Source of the DNA: Pseudomonadota bacterium | GTDB taxonomy: Bacteria > Desulfobacterota > Desulfobacteria > Desulfobacterales > Desulfolunaceae | Direction of reading: 5' to 3' | Assembly (NCBI GenBank): GCA_018818835.1 | Contig: JAHIRD010000147.1 | Coordinates: forward strand, 1-49,736 | Length of the DNA: 49,736 bases | In this document: piece by piece, positions 8,569 through 18,559 of the stretch | Layout: each line of letters starts with the position of its first letter | Numbering within the stretch: the stretch's first letter is position 1 | Notes under the pieces: model-generated | What the model was told of the DNA's origin: nothing | Seen by the model: the letters and a program-made list of their open reading frames with translations, nothing else | Database searches by the model: none | Position numbers and translations under genes: made by a program

Positions 8569-11500
8569 TCAGATGTCCTGATATTCCGGGACATGCGAGA
8601 GATAACCCACCCTATTCAGGTAGTCCAGATAGGTATGGAACATCTGCTCATCAAGGGCAATGGGTTCAAAATCACTTCCCTTCAAAAATTCCATGAGAGT
8701 GGCGCTGGAATAGGTCTGCCGGTTCAAAGTCTGCATCTCAAAAAACGTCCGGCCCTGAGCTCCTTCCATACGGTCAAAAACAAGAGGTAAAAAGGGCAGA
8801 AGTTCACTGTCCTGACCCGCTTCTTTTTTTATCATCTCCATCCAGGTGCCCACCGGAACCATGGGCATATCATAACCGTATGATCTCACATAGCTATTCA
8901 CCTTTTCAACAGTTGTGGCCCTGGGATTTACAATATTAAATTGTTTTCCCACAGAGGCAGGGTTACTGGCAATCTCAATAATCGCTCGACTCACCTGATC
9001 CACGGCCACACCATCCATCTCAATATCCAATTGGGGCATGGCACCAATGAGGACGCAGGCCCGAATCATGCGGCAGAAGAAATCATCGGTATTCAGTTCA
9101 CCGGTGATGCTGTTTCCGTAAATGGGTCCGGGCCTGAAAATGGTCACAGGCATTCCTTTGTCCCGGTATTGGGTAACCAGTTTTTCCGCCACCCATTTAC
9201 TCTGGGCATACCCGTAATAGAGCTGATCCGCATCAGGCAACACATGGTCATCACCCACCTTCCCTTGGGTAAAGGGGATCTTTGATTCAAACACACCAAT
9301 GGTTGAAATAAAATACAAGGGTTTGATCCGTTCACAGGCGGTGAATTTGAGCACTTCAAGTGTCCCTGTGACATTGGCTTTTCTCAGCAGATCATAGGGA
9401 TAGGAGAAGTTGACCATGGCCCCGTTATGAATGACCGCATCCACAAGGCATGCCACGGAATGATAAGTTTCATCCAAAAGCCCAAATCGCTCATGTGCAA
9501 GATCTCCGGAAAGGGGAATGATGCGGTCGGTGTATTCGTCTTTCCACACACTGAATTTTTCAAGGTTGGACTTCAATCGGTTTAATCCATCCTCTCGATT
9601 TTTCGACCGGACAAGGCAGAACACAACACTTTGAGTATACTCCATCAAGTCCTTTAGAAGATAGGCCCCCAGATACCCGGTTGCGCCGGTGAGAAAGATG
9701 TTCATAAAGTCACCGTCAGGCTGGATGACCTCCAGCCTGTTTTGGATAAAACCTGTGTCAAGAATGGCATCCTCCTGCATCTTCAGAGCGGCTTCATTCG
9801 TATAAATCTCTTCCCCCCTCATGATCCGTTCCACGGTTTGAGCCAGTTTTTGAACGGTCAAATTTTCAAAAAGTTTCTGGACGGTCAATTCAATACCAAG
9901 GCGCTCGTTGATATTCACGAGAAGGTTCATGGCCTTAAGGGAGTCTCCGCCACAGTCGACAAAATCATCGGTGATCCCCAAATTTGAAATCCTAAGCACC
10001 TCTATCCACATGGGCAGAAGGAGTTTTTCCATCTCACGCACCGGGGGAATCCTGTTCTGGGGATTTTCATCATGAACCCAGTCCGGCAGTTGTTTGGCAT
10101 CAATTTTACCATTTTTATTCAGGGGCATGCGATCTATCCAGACAAAATGGACAGGAACCATCCATGACGGGAGTCGCCCCTTAAGCGTTTCCCTCAGAGA
10201 CCCTTCATCGGGATGTTTCCCCGATGGTTCCGGAACCAGCCATGATTCCAGGATTTTTCCGGAGGGTGCATCATCCCTGACCAGGACCACGGCTTCCTTT
10301 ACACCGGGAATATCTGTCAATGCCCGTTCGATTTCCTTAAGCTCAATCCGGTATCCCCTGATTTTCACTTGGCAGTCAAGACGTTCTATGTATTCCAATG
10401 CCCCATCCGGCAGCATGCGCACAAGATCACCGGTTCGGTAAATCATTTCCGGCAACGAGACAAAGGGATTTGCAATATAGCGTTCCCATGTCAGATCCGG
10501 CTGCAGATGGTAACCCTGGGTCACACCATGCCCTCCGATATAAAGCTCCCCCGGAACCCCTTTGGGTACGGAATTCATATCCGGGTCAAGAATATAAAGG
10601 CGGGTATTGGCCAAGGGATAACCGATATTGACGCCGGTACCGGTCTTAATATGGGCGGCCGTGGACCAAACCGTTGTTTCAGTGGGGCCGTATAAATTCA
10701 GCAATTGTTTCCCTTTACCGGAAAGAATGTCAGCCAGGTCCTGGGGCAGATCTTCACCCCCTGTAATCAGGGTCATGTCCGGATTGCCCCGCCATCCGGC
10801 ATACACCAAAAGTCGCCATGAGGATGGTGTGGCCTGCATCAGGGAAACCGGATTTTTTTCAAGAAAATCCCTGAGCAGATAGCCGTCCCTTGCAAGGGTC
10901 TGTGATATGATATGGATCTTTCCCCCGGTGAGCAGGGGGAGATAAAGTTCAGGTTTGACCATGTCAAAACTCAACCGAGTGATGCCCAGCATGGTATCTT
11001 CGGGTGTAAAATCGATCAACTGATTCATGCCATAGACCAAATTTACAAGGCCCTGATGCATGGCCCTCACGCCCTTGGGTTTGCCTGTGCTGCCTGAGGT
11101 ATAGATAATGTATGCCAGATCCTTTGAATCAGCGGCCCGGTCCATGGTTTCCAGGCAACGCGCATAATTTTTCTTTTTCCCCATGGCCCTGATTCTTTCG
11201 TCCTCATCTTCAAGAACAATCAGTTCCCCTTCATTGGGAGGAATGTGATGTTTAAGGCTCCGGCTACAGAGAATCAACCTCGCTCCTGTATCCGATATCA
11301 TATGAGCAAGACGTTCCCCAGGGTAATCCGGGTCAAGGGGTAGATAGGCTGCGCCGCTTTTCAAAATCCCCATGATGGACACCATCATGGTTATGGACCG
11401 CTCCACACAAAGACCCACCACATGCCCTTTGCCCACCCCTCTGTCGTGGAGGTAGACCGAAAGCATATCTGAGCGGCTGTTGAGTTCACCATAGCTTAGC

Positions 11501-14500
11501 CGGTCCTCTTCACATAAAACAGCCAAGGCCCGGGGCTGTTTTTTTGCTTGTTCTGCAAAAAGCTGATGAACACATTTCCCCAAGGGGTAATCCATCTCTG
11601 TCCGGTTCATCCCGACGATCAATTCTTCGCATTCCTTGCTATCCATCATGGTCAGGCGGGATATGGCTTTATCCCAACCCTCTTTCATACCAAAGACCAA
11701 ATTCTCCAGATGCCTTGCCATGTTCTGGATGTAATTTGAATCATACAAAGACCGATCATAAACAATTCTCCCGGAAAGACCCTGTGGAGCATTGAAAAAT
11801 TTAAAACTCAAGGGGGATCCGGATAGACGCATGTCTTTTCCGGCCATGTCTCCCCAGACAACCTGAATGGGATACGATCCCAAAGGGTCTATTCCCATGA
11901 GTTTTTCAAGAATATCCCGGGGCATATCCCGGTGTGCTCTGGCCTGGTCCAGCAAATGAGATACCTGATGAGCATGGCCACCCAGAGCTGTTTTAGACGA
12001 GCACAGGCTCCTGATAAAGCAAGGCCCCCGGAGTGTCCGGTCATTGGTGTTCCAGAGAGACAGAAGCAGATCCTCCTGACGGCTGTATCGTGAAAGAAGA
12101 ACAAACACCTGGGCCAGAACCAATGTCATGGCATCCAGATCCTTGTCACGCGCTGTCTCTTCCATCACCGTATGGGTTGCGTTATCAAAGATAAAGGCAC
12201 ATTCACCCAAAGCTTTATCGTAATGATCACGAAATCGACCCTGAAATGGGACCGATGAATGAACCGGCGCATCCTTGAGTTGATTTTCCCAGTAAGTCCT
12301 ATGACAATCAAACATTTCAGCAAAAACACCCCGGGGGATAGAGTCACTCTGTGTGAGATAGTCCATAACCGATTCAAGGACGTCTGCAGCACTTGGAATA
12401 TGTTGGATCAACTCTTTGTCAGAAAGAAACAATGCCGTCATGGCCTGGGTATTATCCACTTTCCATGATGCGTAGGCTTCGAATGCATTTGTGTCATAGC
12501 GGCTGATAAAGGGATACAAGGGATACAAAACATTCCGGGGATCTTTTTGGCAGAGTTTTTTCCAGTCTTCAAAGGGGATTCTGTGGATCTTGTGACCCCT
12601 TTTCCGAATCAAGGAAGCGAAGTCAGAGGTTGAAAAGGGCCGCCGGTTGAGCAAGTGATAGATTTTACCACTGGGCTTATCCCCATGTGCTATACTGAGC
12701 ATCATGCGGCAGAGGTAATCCACTGGAATGATATCAAAATTTGTTTCCTCCAAAGGCATACAGCCCATCTGGATGCAGCCCTTGATCAAGCGGGCTATGA
12801 AATCACTCTGTTTCATGACCCCTGAACCGGGTTTCCCCGCCACATAATCAAAGCGATAAATAGAAACGGGGACCCCCAATTTTGCAGCCTTCAAACAAAG
12901 CTGTTCAGCCACCCATTTACTCTGGCCATACCCTGCACGAATTCCCGAGGGATCCCTTACTTCTTTTTCAAACCATTCATTCTGGCCCTCGACCAAGGGA
13001 AGCACTGCCAGGGATGATATAAAATGAAGGGTTTTGATGGATTTGTGTGCTGCCATGCGGATGACTTCCCGTGTCCCGTTCACATTGGTATTTTTCAAGG
13101 CCGCATAAGGTTTTAACCAATCCACAGTGGCGCCACAATGCCATATGGTATCAATGGTATTGGAAAGTTTATTGAACTCTTTTATTCCAAGGCCCAGTCT
13201 CAATTCTCCCAAATCACCTGTGATGATATGAATCCGCTCATGGGGAAGATTTCTGCCTGACCCGAAATTTAAGGCTGCCAGCCTGACTCGTTCACGTCCC
13301 TTGGTTTCATTTTCTGCCCTGACCAGGCAATAGATCTGGGCATCGGTTTTTTCAAGTAATTCAACCAGAAGATAAGAACCCAGATAGCCGGTGCTTCCTG
13401 TGAGGAAAATCGCTTTTCCTTGTGTCCTTACCATGGGCGTTGACCGGTTAAACAAAAATTCATCCAGCTCCGTATCCCCAAGCAGATACGGCTCTTGATA
13501 TTCTTCAACCATCCCGCCCGCGACAAAACGGGCAAGACTTAAAATGGTGGTATAATCCTGAATTGATGACGGTGGCATCTCTATTCCGGCATACTGTTCA
13601 AGGCTGTGCACCAGACTGATCACGGCCATGGAATCCATACCGTAATCATTGAACTGGGTGTTCGGGTCAACCTGTCTTTCACTGACATTCACCATCTGTG
13701 ACACTTCGTGAGAGAGAAACAACACCATGTCCTCCAAGGAACATCCTTTCGGTTCCCGGTATGTCAGAGGATTCTGGCTTACCCTATCCGTCTCTGATTC
13801 GGTGATGTGTTCATGGGATTCCATGGCAAAATATCTCTGTTTCTCAAACACATAACCCGGCAAAGGAATTTTTTTAAACCCCTGTCCCTTTCGAAGTCCA
13901 TCCCAGTCAAGATCATCTCCCATGGCCCATCGCCTGGCCGCATCCTTGGGGTTCTGTTCAAAACAACGTTGCCTGGGCTCGTTCTTTTTACAAAGACCAA
14001 ACCATGCATCAGAACCTGACTCACCGGTTTGACGGAATGTTTTCATAGTCTTAATCAGGCCGTCAGCATCCCTTACAACCATGGCAAGCCTTGCATCTAA
14101 ATGGTCACGTCCCTCCCATAGGGTACAGGCGGCATCATAGAAATGATTTTTAACCATAAGATAATTTTTTGTTTCCCCAATCCAGACAAGGAAGCGGTCA
14201 ACAAGGGCGTCAAGTCCTTCCCGGGTCCGGGATGAAAACACAAACAAGTAATCTTCGTCATGACTCTCCGAAAAATGATTCTCATGGGATTCAAGGATCA
14301 TATGGGCATAGGTCCCGCCAAAGCCAAAGGAGCTGATCCCTGCCCGGCAGGGCATCTCCTTTCCGTCCCGGTCCCGGTCCCTGTTCCCGTGCCAGGCCAT
14401 GGTTTCGCCCGGAACATAAAAGGGACTTCCCTCAAGCTGGATTAGGGGGTTGAGGGTATCCACATGGCGATTGGGAGGAATAACTTTTCGTTTCAGGGCT

Positions 14501-17500
14501 TCCACCACTTTGATCACACCGGCGATTCCGGCGGCTGATTCAAGATGGCCGATGATGCTCTTGACCGAGCCCAAGGCACAGCTTGTTTTATCGAAATCAC
14601 CGTCCCCGGTTTTGTACATCTCACGAAAGGCCGTCAGAAGGCCATTGACTTCAATGGGGTCCCCCAGAATCGTACCGGTCCCGTGGGTTTCCATATAAGA
14701 AATGGTTTCGGGGCTGACCTTTGCATCAACACAGGTTTTAATGATTAATTGTGCCTGTGATAAGGCATTGGGGGCAGTCAAGGATTCACTCATCCCCCCA
14801 TGGCTCACGGACGTTCCACGGATCACCGCATGGATAAAATCACCATCCCGCCGTGCATGGTCCAACCGTTTCAATAGTACAACTCCGCATCCTTCTCCTC
14901 GCACATAGCCATCGGCCATACTGTCAAAGGTGCTGCATTGACCTCGGGAACTCAAAAATCCGGACCGGCCCAGGGACGTAAAGGTATCCGGAGAGATCAG
15001 AATATTGACTCCCCCTGCAAGGGCCATGGAACAATCTCCTTGACGAATGGCTGAAACTGCCCGGTGAATGGCTACCAGAGAACTGGAACAGGCTGTATCG
15101 ATAATTTCACTGGGACCGTGGACATTCAAAAGAAAAGACACCCGATTGGCAATCATGGTATGGGCCATACCTGTGGCGGTATATGCTTCGGGTTGTATCC
15201 CGGATTCCCTAAGCACATCGCTGTAATCAAAGGATGAAACACCTGCAAATACACCCAGATCCTTCCCACCGAGTGTTCCCGGCGCATAACCGGCATGGGC
15301 CAGGCAATGCCATACGGTTTCGAGAAAAATTCTCTGCTGGGGGTCCATCAGCTTCGCCTCTTTAGGGGATATGCTGAAATAATGAGCGTCAAAGGCATCA
15401 ATATCCTCGATAAACCCCCCTCTGCGGGAAAAGCCTCCTTTGGCCCGATTTAAAAATGGTGCTCTGGCATCCTTGGGAAAATCACTCAGACAATCATATG
15501 AGTTTTCGATGTTATTCCAGAAAGCATCTATATCTGTGGCTCCAGGAAAACGGCAGGCCATGCCAACGATGGCCATGTCCCCTGTTGCCATGCCTGTTGT
15601 TTTGAGAGCCTGGGCGCGAATCCCCAAATCCGGCTTGGACTTGCCTGATACATAATCAAACAAGCGATTGATGGTGGGATAATCATAGAACAGGGTCGGA
15701 GTACATGGCTGGCTTGTAATTGTCGAAAGTTTCTCTGTCAATTCTACGGCCTCGGATGATGTCAAGCCATAATGTCCAAAGGGCAGATCCGGATCAATAT
15801 CATGGGGTTCCAGACCCAGATACTGAGAAAAAATTAATAAAAAGGTCTCCCTTGTATTATCCAGGGGCATGGGGCCCACGGGTTCTACAAACTCACGGTC
15901 ATCGTCAGCACAATACCGCTCAATCACACTCAAGGAATCATTTTCAAAGCTCTTTCTGGAGTCATTCCGTCTAATTTTCCCACTGGTAGTCACAGGCAGA
16001 CTTTTAGGAGACACTAGAAGAACATAGTCCACATTCAGCTCATAGTCTTTTTTAACCTGCTTAACAATGGTTTTAAGGACTGTTTGGCTTTGCTCCAAGG
16101 TCCCCACATATTCGGCCAGCACGCAAAGTTTCTCATTTGAAAGAAAGGCGACTACACGCCCTGGCCGGATGCTTTTTAGGGCTTTTTCCACCGAAAGTTC
16201 GATATCCTGGGGATAATAATTCCGCCCCCGTATGATGATCAGATCTTTGATCCGTCCGGCAATATAAAGTTCGCCATGACTCAAAAAGCCCAGATCACCC
16301 GTTCTTAAAAATGGGCCTTTTCCTGAGGCTGTATAGGCCTGAAAGGTTTCCCGTGTAAGCTCATCATTGTTCCAGTAACCCCGGGCAGCACTTTTGCCCT
16401 GGAGCCATATTTCTCCCACCTGGCCCTCGGGAAGGATTTCAAAATTCGTGTGATCCACAATACAAAGGGACTGCCCCGGGGGGCAGACCCCGTTACTCAC
16501 AAGACCAAGGGTTTTGTCAGAGGTGGTCTTGGAAATCTCAATTATCCCTTTTTTGAACGCAGCTTTCATCACGTGGATTTCTTTGACTCGGTCTGTTTTG
16601 GCTGTACAGCAAGCCAGAAGTGTATTTTCAGCCAGGCCATAACAGGGTAGGAACGCATTTCGGGAAAATCCATGGGATTTATAACATTTCGCAAATCGCC
16701 GGATCGTATCGCCACGAACGGGCTCAGCCCCTGTGAATGCAAGATCCCAGGAACTTAAATCAATATTTTCGCAACGTTTTTCATCGTATCGTCGCACACA
16801 AAGGTCAAAAGCGAAATTAGGTCCACCGCTGATGGTTGCCTTATATCGGGATATCATTTCAAGCCAACACAAGGGATCAGCCATAAAGTCAAGGGGTGAG
16901 ATAAGAACCATCCGATATCCGGTATAACAGGGCTGAAGAACATTTCCTATCAGCCCCATATCATGATAAACAGGCAGCCAGCCCACACCGATGGTATTTG
17001 TGTCCTGGGAAAAACCGGATTGGATCAGGCCTTCATTCTCAAGGATGTTTGCATGGGTAACAATGACACCTTTGGGATGATTTGTGGATCCCGAGGTGTA
17101 TTGCAAAAAGGCGATATCATCGCCTGAAATACGCCCTTGGACCCAGGCCTCACCCCATTCGCTTGTAAACTCTTCATTGAAAACCAGATCAAGCGCTCCA
17201 TAATTCCAGCCCAGGCTTCGTCCGGCCTCGGCAAGGTCAAAAGACGTGATGATGGCGATTGGACCGGCATCGTGTATAACATGATCAATTTTATTGATAA
17301 AGGCCTGGGTAAACGGTGGATACAAAGGGATTGGAATTATCCCTGCATAAAGACAACCAAAAAAACTTGTGATAAAATTCTCACCCGGCTTCAATGCCAG
17401 GATAACACGTTCACCTCGGTCATATCGTACCTGGAGATATCCCGCAGCGTTTCTCGCTTGTTGATGCAATTTCCCATAGGTAACATCAATGCCGATCCCA

Positions 17501-17592
17501 TCAGAAAAAAACGTGTAAATAAGGGTGTCCTTTTTTATATCAGCACACCTCACCAGTTGATCTACCATTGAATTCACGATTTCGCTTTTCAT
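8569..17592 (-). CDS. hybrid PKS/NRPS megasynthase: FAAL-ACP-KS-ACP-reductase-partial C-A-PCP-reductase
   Basis: Assembles a lipid-amino-acid product on carrier domains. I start at the ATG at 17592 because GGAAGGA lies six bases upstream; an in-frame ATG at 17631 lacks such a site. Of 3007 residues: fatty acyl-AMP ligase about 1-570 (YTSGSTNHPKG from 165); ACP with Ser612 (GLTSS); ketosynthase about 673-1100 with Cys835 (DTACSSS), His970 (HGTGT) and His1016 (GHLES); a post-KS linker ending LPGYVFEKQRY but no acyltransferase; ACP with Ser1321 (GMDSM); thioester reductase with GSTGYLG from 1399 and Tyr1555 (YGQSK); the C-terminal half of a condensation domain from about 1767 (YWENQL) without HHxxxDG; adenylation domain about 2015-2500 (YTSGSTGKPKG from 2164, LYGPTETT, NKNGKID); PCP with Ser2551 (GGDSL); terminal reductase with GATGYLG from 2636 and Tyr2795. 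No acyltransferase, phosphopantetheinyl transferase or exporter is adjacent. The final reductase predicts release as aldehyde or alcohol. Confidence 0.93.
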   Translation of the reverse strand: MKSEIVNSMVDQLVRCADIKKDTLIYTFFSDGIGIDVTYGKLHQQARNAAGYLQVRYDRGERVILALKPGENFITSFFGCLYAGIIPIPLYPPFTQAFINKIDHVIHDAGPIAIITSFDLAEAGRSLGWNYGALDLVFNEEFTSEWGEAWVQGRISGDDIAFLQYTSGSTNHPKGVIVTHANILENEGLIQSGFSQDTNTIGVGWLPVYHDMGLIGNVLQPCYTGYRMVLISPLDFMADPLCWLEMISRYKATISGGPNFAFDLCVRRYDEKRCENIDLSSWDLAFTGAEPVRGDTIRRFAKCYKSHGFSRNAFLPCYGLAENTLLACCTAKTDRVKEIHVMKAAFKKGIIEISKTTSDKTLGLVSNGVCPPGQSLCIVDHTNFEILPEGQVGEIWLQGKSAARGYWNNDELTRETFQAYTASGKGPFLRTGDLGFLSHGELYIAGRIKDLIIIRGRNYYPQDIELSVEKALKSIRPGRVVAFLSNEKLCVLAEYVGTLEQSQTVLKTIVKQVKKDYELNVDYVLLVSPKSLPVTTSGKIRRNDSRKSFENDSLSVIERYCADDDREFVEPVGPMPLDNTRETFLLIFSQYLGLEPHDIDPDLPFGHYGLTSSEAVELTEKLSTITSQPCTPTLFYDYPTINRLFDYVSGKSKPDLGIRAQALKTTGMATGDMAIVGMACRFPGATDIDAFWNNIENSYDCLSDFPKDARAPFLNRAKGGFSRRGGFIEDIDAFDAHYFSISPKEAKLMDPQQRIFLETVWHCLAHAGYAPGTLGGKDLGVFAGVSSFDYSDVLRESGIQPEAYTATGMAHTMIANRVSFLLNVHGPSEIIDTACSSSLVAIHRAVSAIRQGDCSMALAGGVNILISPDTFTSLGRSGFLSSRGQCSTFDSMADGYVRGEGCGVVLLKRLDHARRDGDFIHAVIRGTSVSHGGMSESLTAPNALSQAQLIIKTCVDAKVSPETISYMETHGTGTILGDPIEVNGLLTAFREMYKTGDGDFDKTSCALGSVKSIIGHLESAAGIAGVIKVVEALKRKVIPPNRHVDTLNPLIQLEGSPFYVPGETMAWHGNRDRDRDGKEMPCRAGISSFGFGGTYAHMILESHENHFSESHDEDYLFVFSSRTREGLDALVDRFLVWIGETKNYLMVKNHFYDAACTLWEGRDHLDARLAMVVRDADGLIKTMKTFRQTGESGSDAWFGLCKKNEPRQRCFEQNPKDAARRWAMGDDLDWDGLRKGQGFKKIPLPGYVFEKQRYFAMESHEHITESETDRVSQNPLTYREPKGCSLEDMVLFLSHEVSQMVNVSERQVDPNTQFNDYGMDSMAVISLVHSLEQYAGIEMPPSSIQDYTTILSLARFVAGGMVEEYQEPYLLGDTELDEFLFNRSTPMVRTQGKAIFLTGSTGYLGSYLLVELLEKTDAQIYCLVRAENETKGRERVRLAALNFGSGRNLPHERIHIITGDLGELRLGLGIKEFNKLSNTIDTIWHCGATVDWLKPYAALKNTNVNGTREVIRMAAHKSIKTLHFISSLAVLPLVEGQNEWFEKEVRDPSGIRAGYGQSKWVAEQLCLKAAKLGVPVSIYRFDYVAGKPGSGVMKQSDFIARLIKGCIQMGCMPLEETNFDIIPVDYLCRMMLSIAHGDKPSGKIYHLLNRRPFSTSDFASLIRKRGHKIHRIPFEDWKKLCQKDPRNVLYPLYPFISRYDTNAFEAYASWKVDNTQAMTALFLSDKELIQHIPSAADVLESVMDYLTQSDSIPRGVFAEMFDCHRTYWENQLKDAPVHSSVPFQGRFRDHYDKALGECAFIFDNATHTVMEETARDKDLDAMTLVLAQVFVLLSRYSRQEDLLLSLWNTNDRTLRGPCFIRSLCSSKTALGGHAHQVSHLLDQARAHRDMPRDILEKLMGIDPLGSYPIQVVWGDMAGKDMRLSGSPLSFKFFNAPQGLSGRIVYDRSLYDSNYIQNMARHLENLVFGMKEGWDKAISRLTMMDSKECEELIVGMNRTEMDYPLGKCVHQLFAEQAKKQPRALAVLCEEDRLSYGELNSRSDMLSVYLHDRGVGKGHVVGLCVERSITMMVSIMGILKSGAAYLPLDPDYPGERLAHMISDTGARLILCSRSLKHHIPPNEGELIVLEDEDERIRAMGKKKNYARCLETMDRAADSKDLAYIIYTSGSTGKPKGVRAMHQGLVNLVYGMNQLIDFTPEDTMLGITRLSFDMVKPELYLPLLTGGKIHIISQTLARDGYLLRDFLEKNPVSLMQATPSSWRLLVYAGWRGNPDMTLITGGEDLPQDLADILSGKGKQLLNLYGPTETTVWSTAAHIKTGTGVNIGYPLANTRLYILDPDMNSVPKGVPGELYIGGHGVTQGYHLQPDLTWERYIANPFVSLPEMIYRTGDLVRMLPDGALEYIERLDCQVKIRGYRIELKEIERALTDIPGVKEAVVLVRDDAPSGKILESWLVPEPSGKHPDEGSLRETLKGRLPSWMVPVHFVWIDRMPLNKNGKIDAKQLPDWVHDENPQNRIPPVREMEKLLLPMWIEVLRISNLGITDDFVDCGGDSLKAMNLLVNINERLGIELTVQKLFENLTVQKLAQTVERIMRGEEIYTNEAALKMQEDAILDTGFIQNRLEVIQPDGDFMNIFLTGATGYLGAYLLKDLMEYTQSVVFCLVRSKNREDGLNRLKSNLEKFSVWKDEYTDRIIPLSGDLAHERFGLLDETYHSVACLVDAVIHNGAMVNFSYPYDLLRKANVTGTLEVLKFTACERIKPLYFISTIGVFESKIPFTQGKVGDDHVLPDADQLYYGYAQSKWVAEKLVTQYRDKGMPVTIFRPGPIYGNSITGELNTDDFFCRMIRACVLIGAMPQLDIEMDGVAVDQVSRAIIEIASNPASVGKQFNIVNPRATTVEKVNSYVRSYGYDMPMVPVGTWMEMIKKEAGQDSELLPFLPLVFDRMEGAQGRTFFEMQTLNRQTYSSATLMEFLKGSDFEPIALDEQMFHTYLDYLNRVGYLSHVPEYQDI

Positions 17593-18559
17593 AGGATGTC
17601 CTTCCATAGTGATTAGAGTTGATATGATCAAATTGCGATATTACGCATCAAATCAATGTGACAATTAACAGAATCCTGTATTCAGACATCGCGTTTATAA
17701 AAGAAGAAAATGGATATCCTTCTAAAACACCTGTTTTAAAAGACAAGTTATTCACCTGGAACATCAACACTTTCTGATTTAATTTGAAGGGATCACTACA
17801 AAAATAACGGCTTGAGACAACCTGCATCTTTGATAAAAAACAGCTAAACTCTATGATGACAATTATCACATCTAAAATGAAAAAAGCTTATGATAGAGAT
17901 ATTTCAAAGGTGATGCGAAATTAATCGCCGGTTCTATAAAAACATATATGGATGTTTAAACCGTTATGAAATGCTTATTGAAGAAATTAAATATCCTGGA
18001 ATCGGATTAAGCGTCTAACAATCTGTAAGATTTTAGCGCAATAGCCCCTAAGGGCTGAAATGATATACTAGAAGCTATCTCAAATGAGTCTTTTGGCACT
18101 CTGCGACAGGGCATTCTTTCTAATCTTCAGCAACGACCCGTATGACAGCTGTTTGAAGCACCTACGGCCTTGATTTTGAACCATATTTTTTTGAGATGTC
18201 TTCTATAAAAAAGTGTATTACTACAAACGTACTATATATTAATCTTGAAATAGATTAAAAAGCAATAAAAAAATTAATTCTCTCATAAAAAATAGTTATG
18301 ATTGACTACAATTCAAATCAATGATATTTTGAGTAAATATCATCATTGAAGAATTATTTTTATCGATTTATCTAAATATAATGGTCTTTAGTCTATTCTT
18401 ATTCAGAACATGCGATAGCAATGGTAGAATCAGGAAGAAGTAAACCACAACATCCATACGCAATGTCCATTAACAGGCGAGGTATCTTCGGGAAAAAGTG
18501 ATCCTGAGAATGTCTGTGATTCATAAAAAAGAGGGATGAGATTGGATAAGGACTGTTTT
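17593..18559. other. 967-bp AT-rich gene-free region upstream of the megasynthase
   Basis: No convincing coding sequence is present on either strand; a 73-codon minus-strand frame at 17648-17869 has no recognisable features and no convincing start. The region must hold the megasynthase promoter, but I cannot place -35/-10 boxes with confidence. It contains the inverted-repeat element at 18070-18204. Its length and AT content differ from the tighter gaps elsewhere. Confidence 0.6.
18070..18204. repeat. short inverted-repeat element, possible MITE or insertion-sequence remnant (135 bp)
   Basis: AGAAGCTATCTCAAA (18070-18084) and TTTGAGATGTCTTCT (18190-18204) are inverted copies with 13 of 15 matches. 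The 105 bp between them are moderately GC-rich, unlike the AT-rich surroundings, and encode nothing. TATA occurs just outside both ends, but this could be chance in AT-rich DNA. It resembles the paired ends of a deleted insertion sequence. Confidence 0.5.

Noticed and set aside
14360-14385. Short GTCCCG/TCCCGG repeat inside the megasynthase as a separate element
   Set aside because: It is in frame, encoding a short Arg-Asp run in the KS C-terminal part, and is better explained as local slippage in the gene.
17648-17869. 73-codon minus-strand frame upstream of the megasynthase
   Set aside because: AT-rich composition, no ribosome site and no family resemblance.
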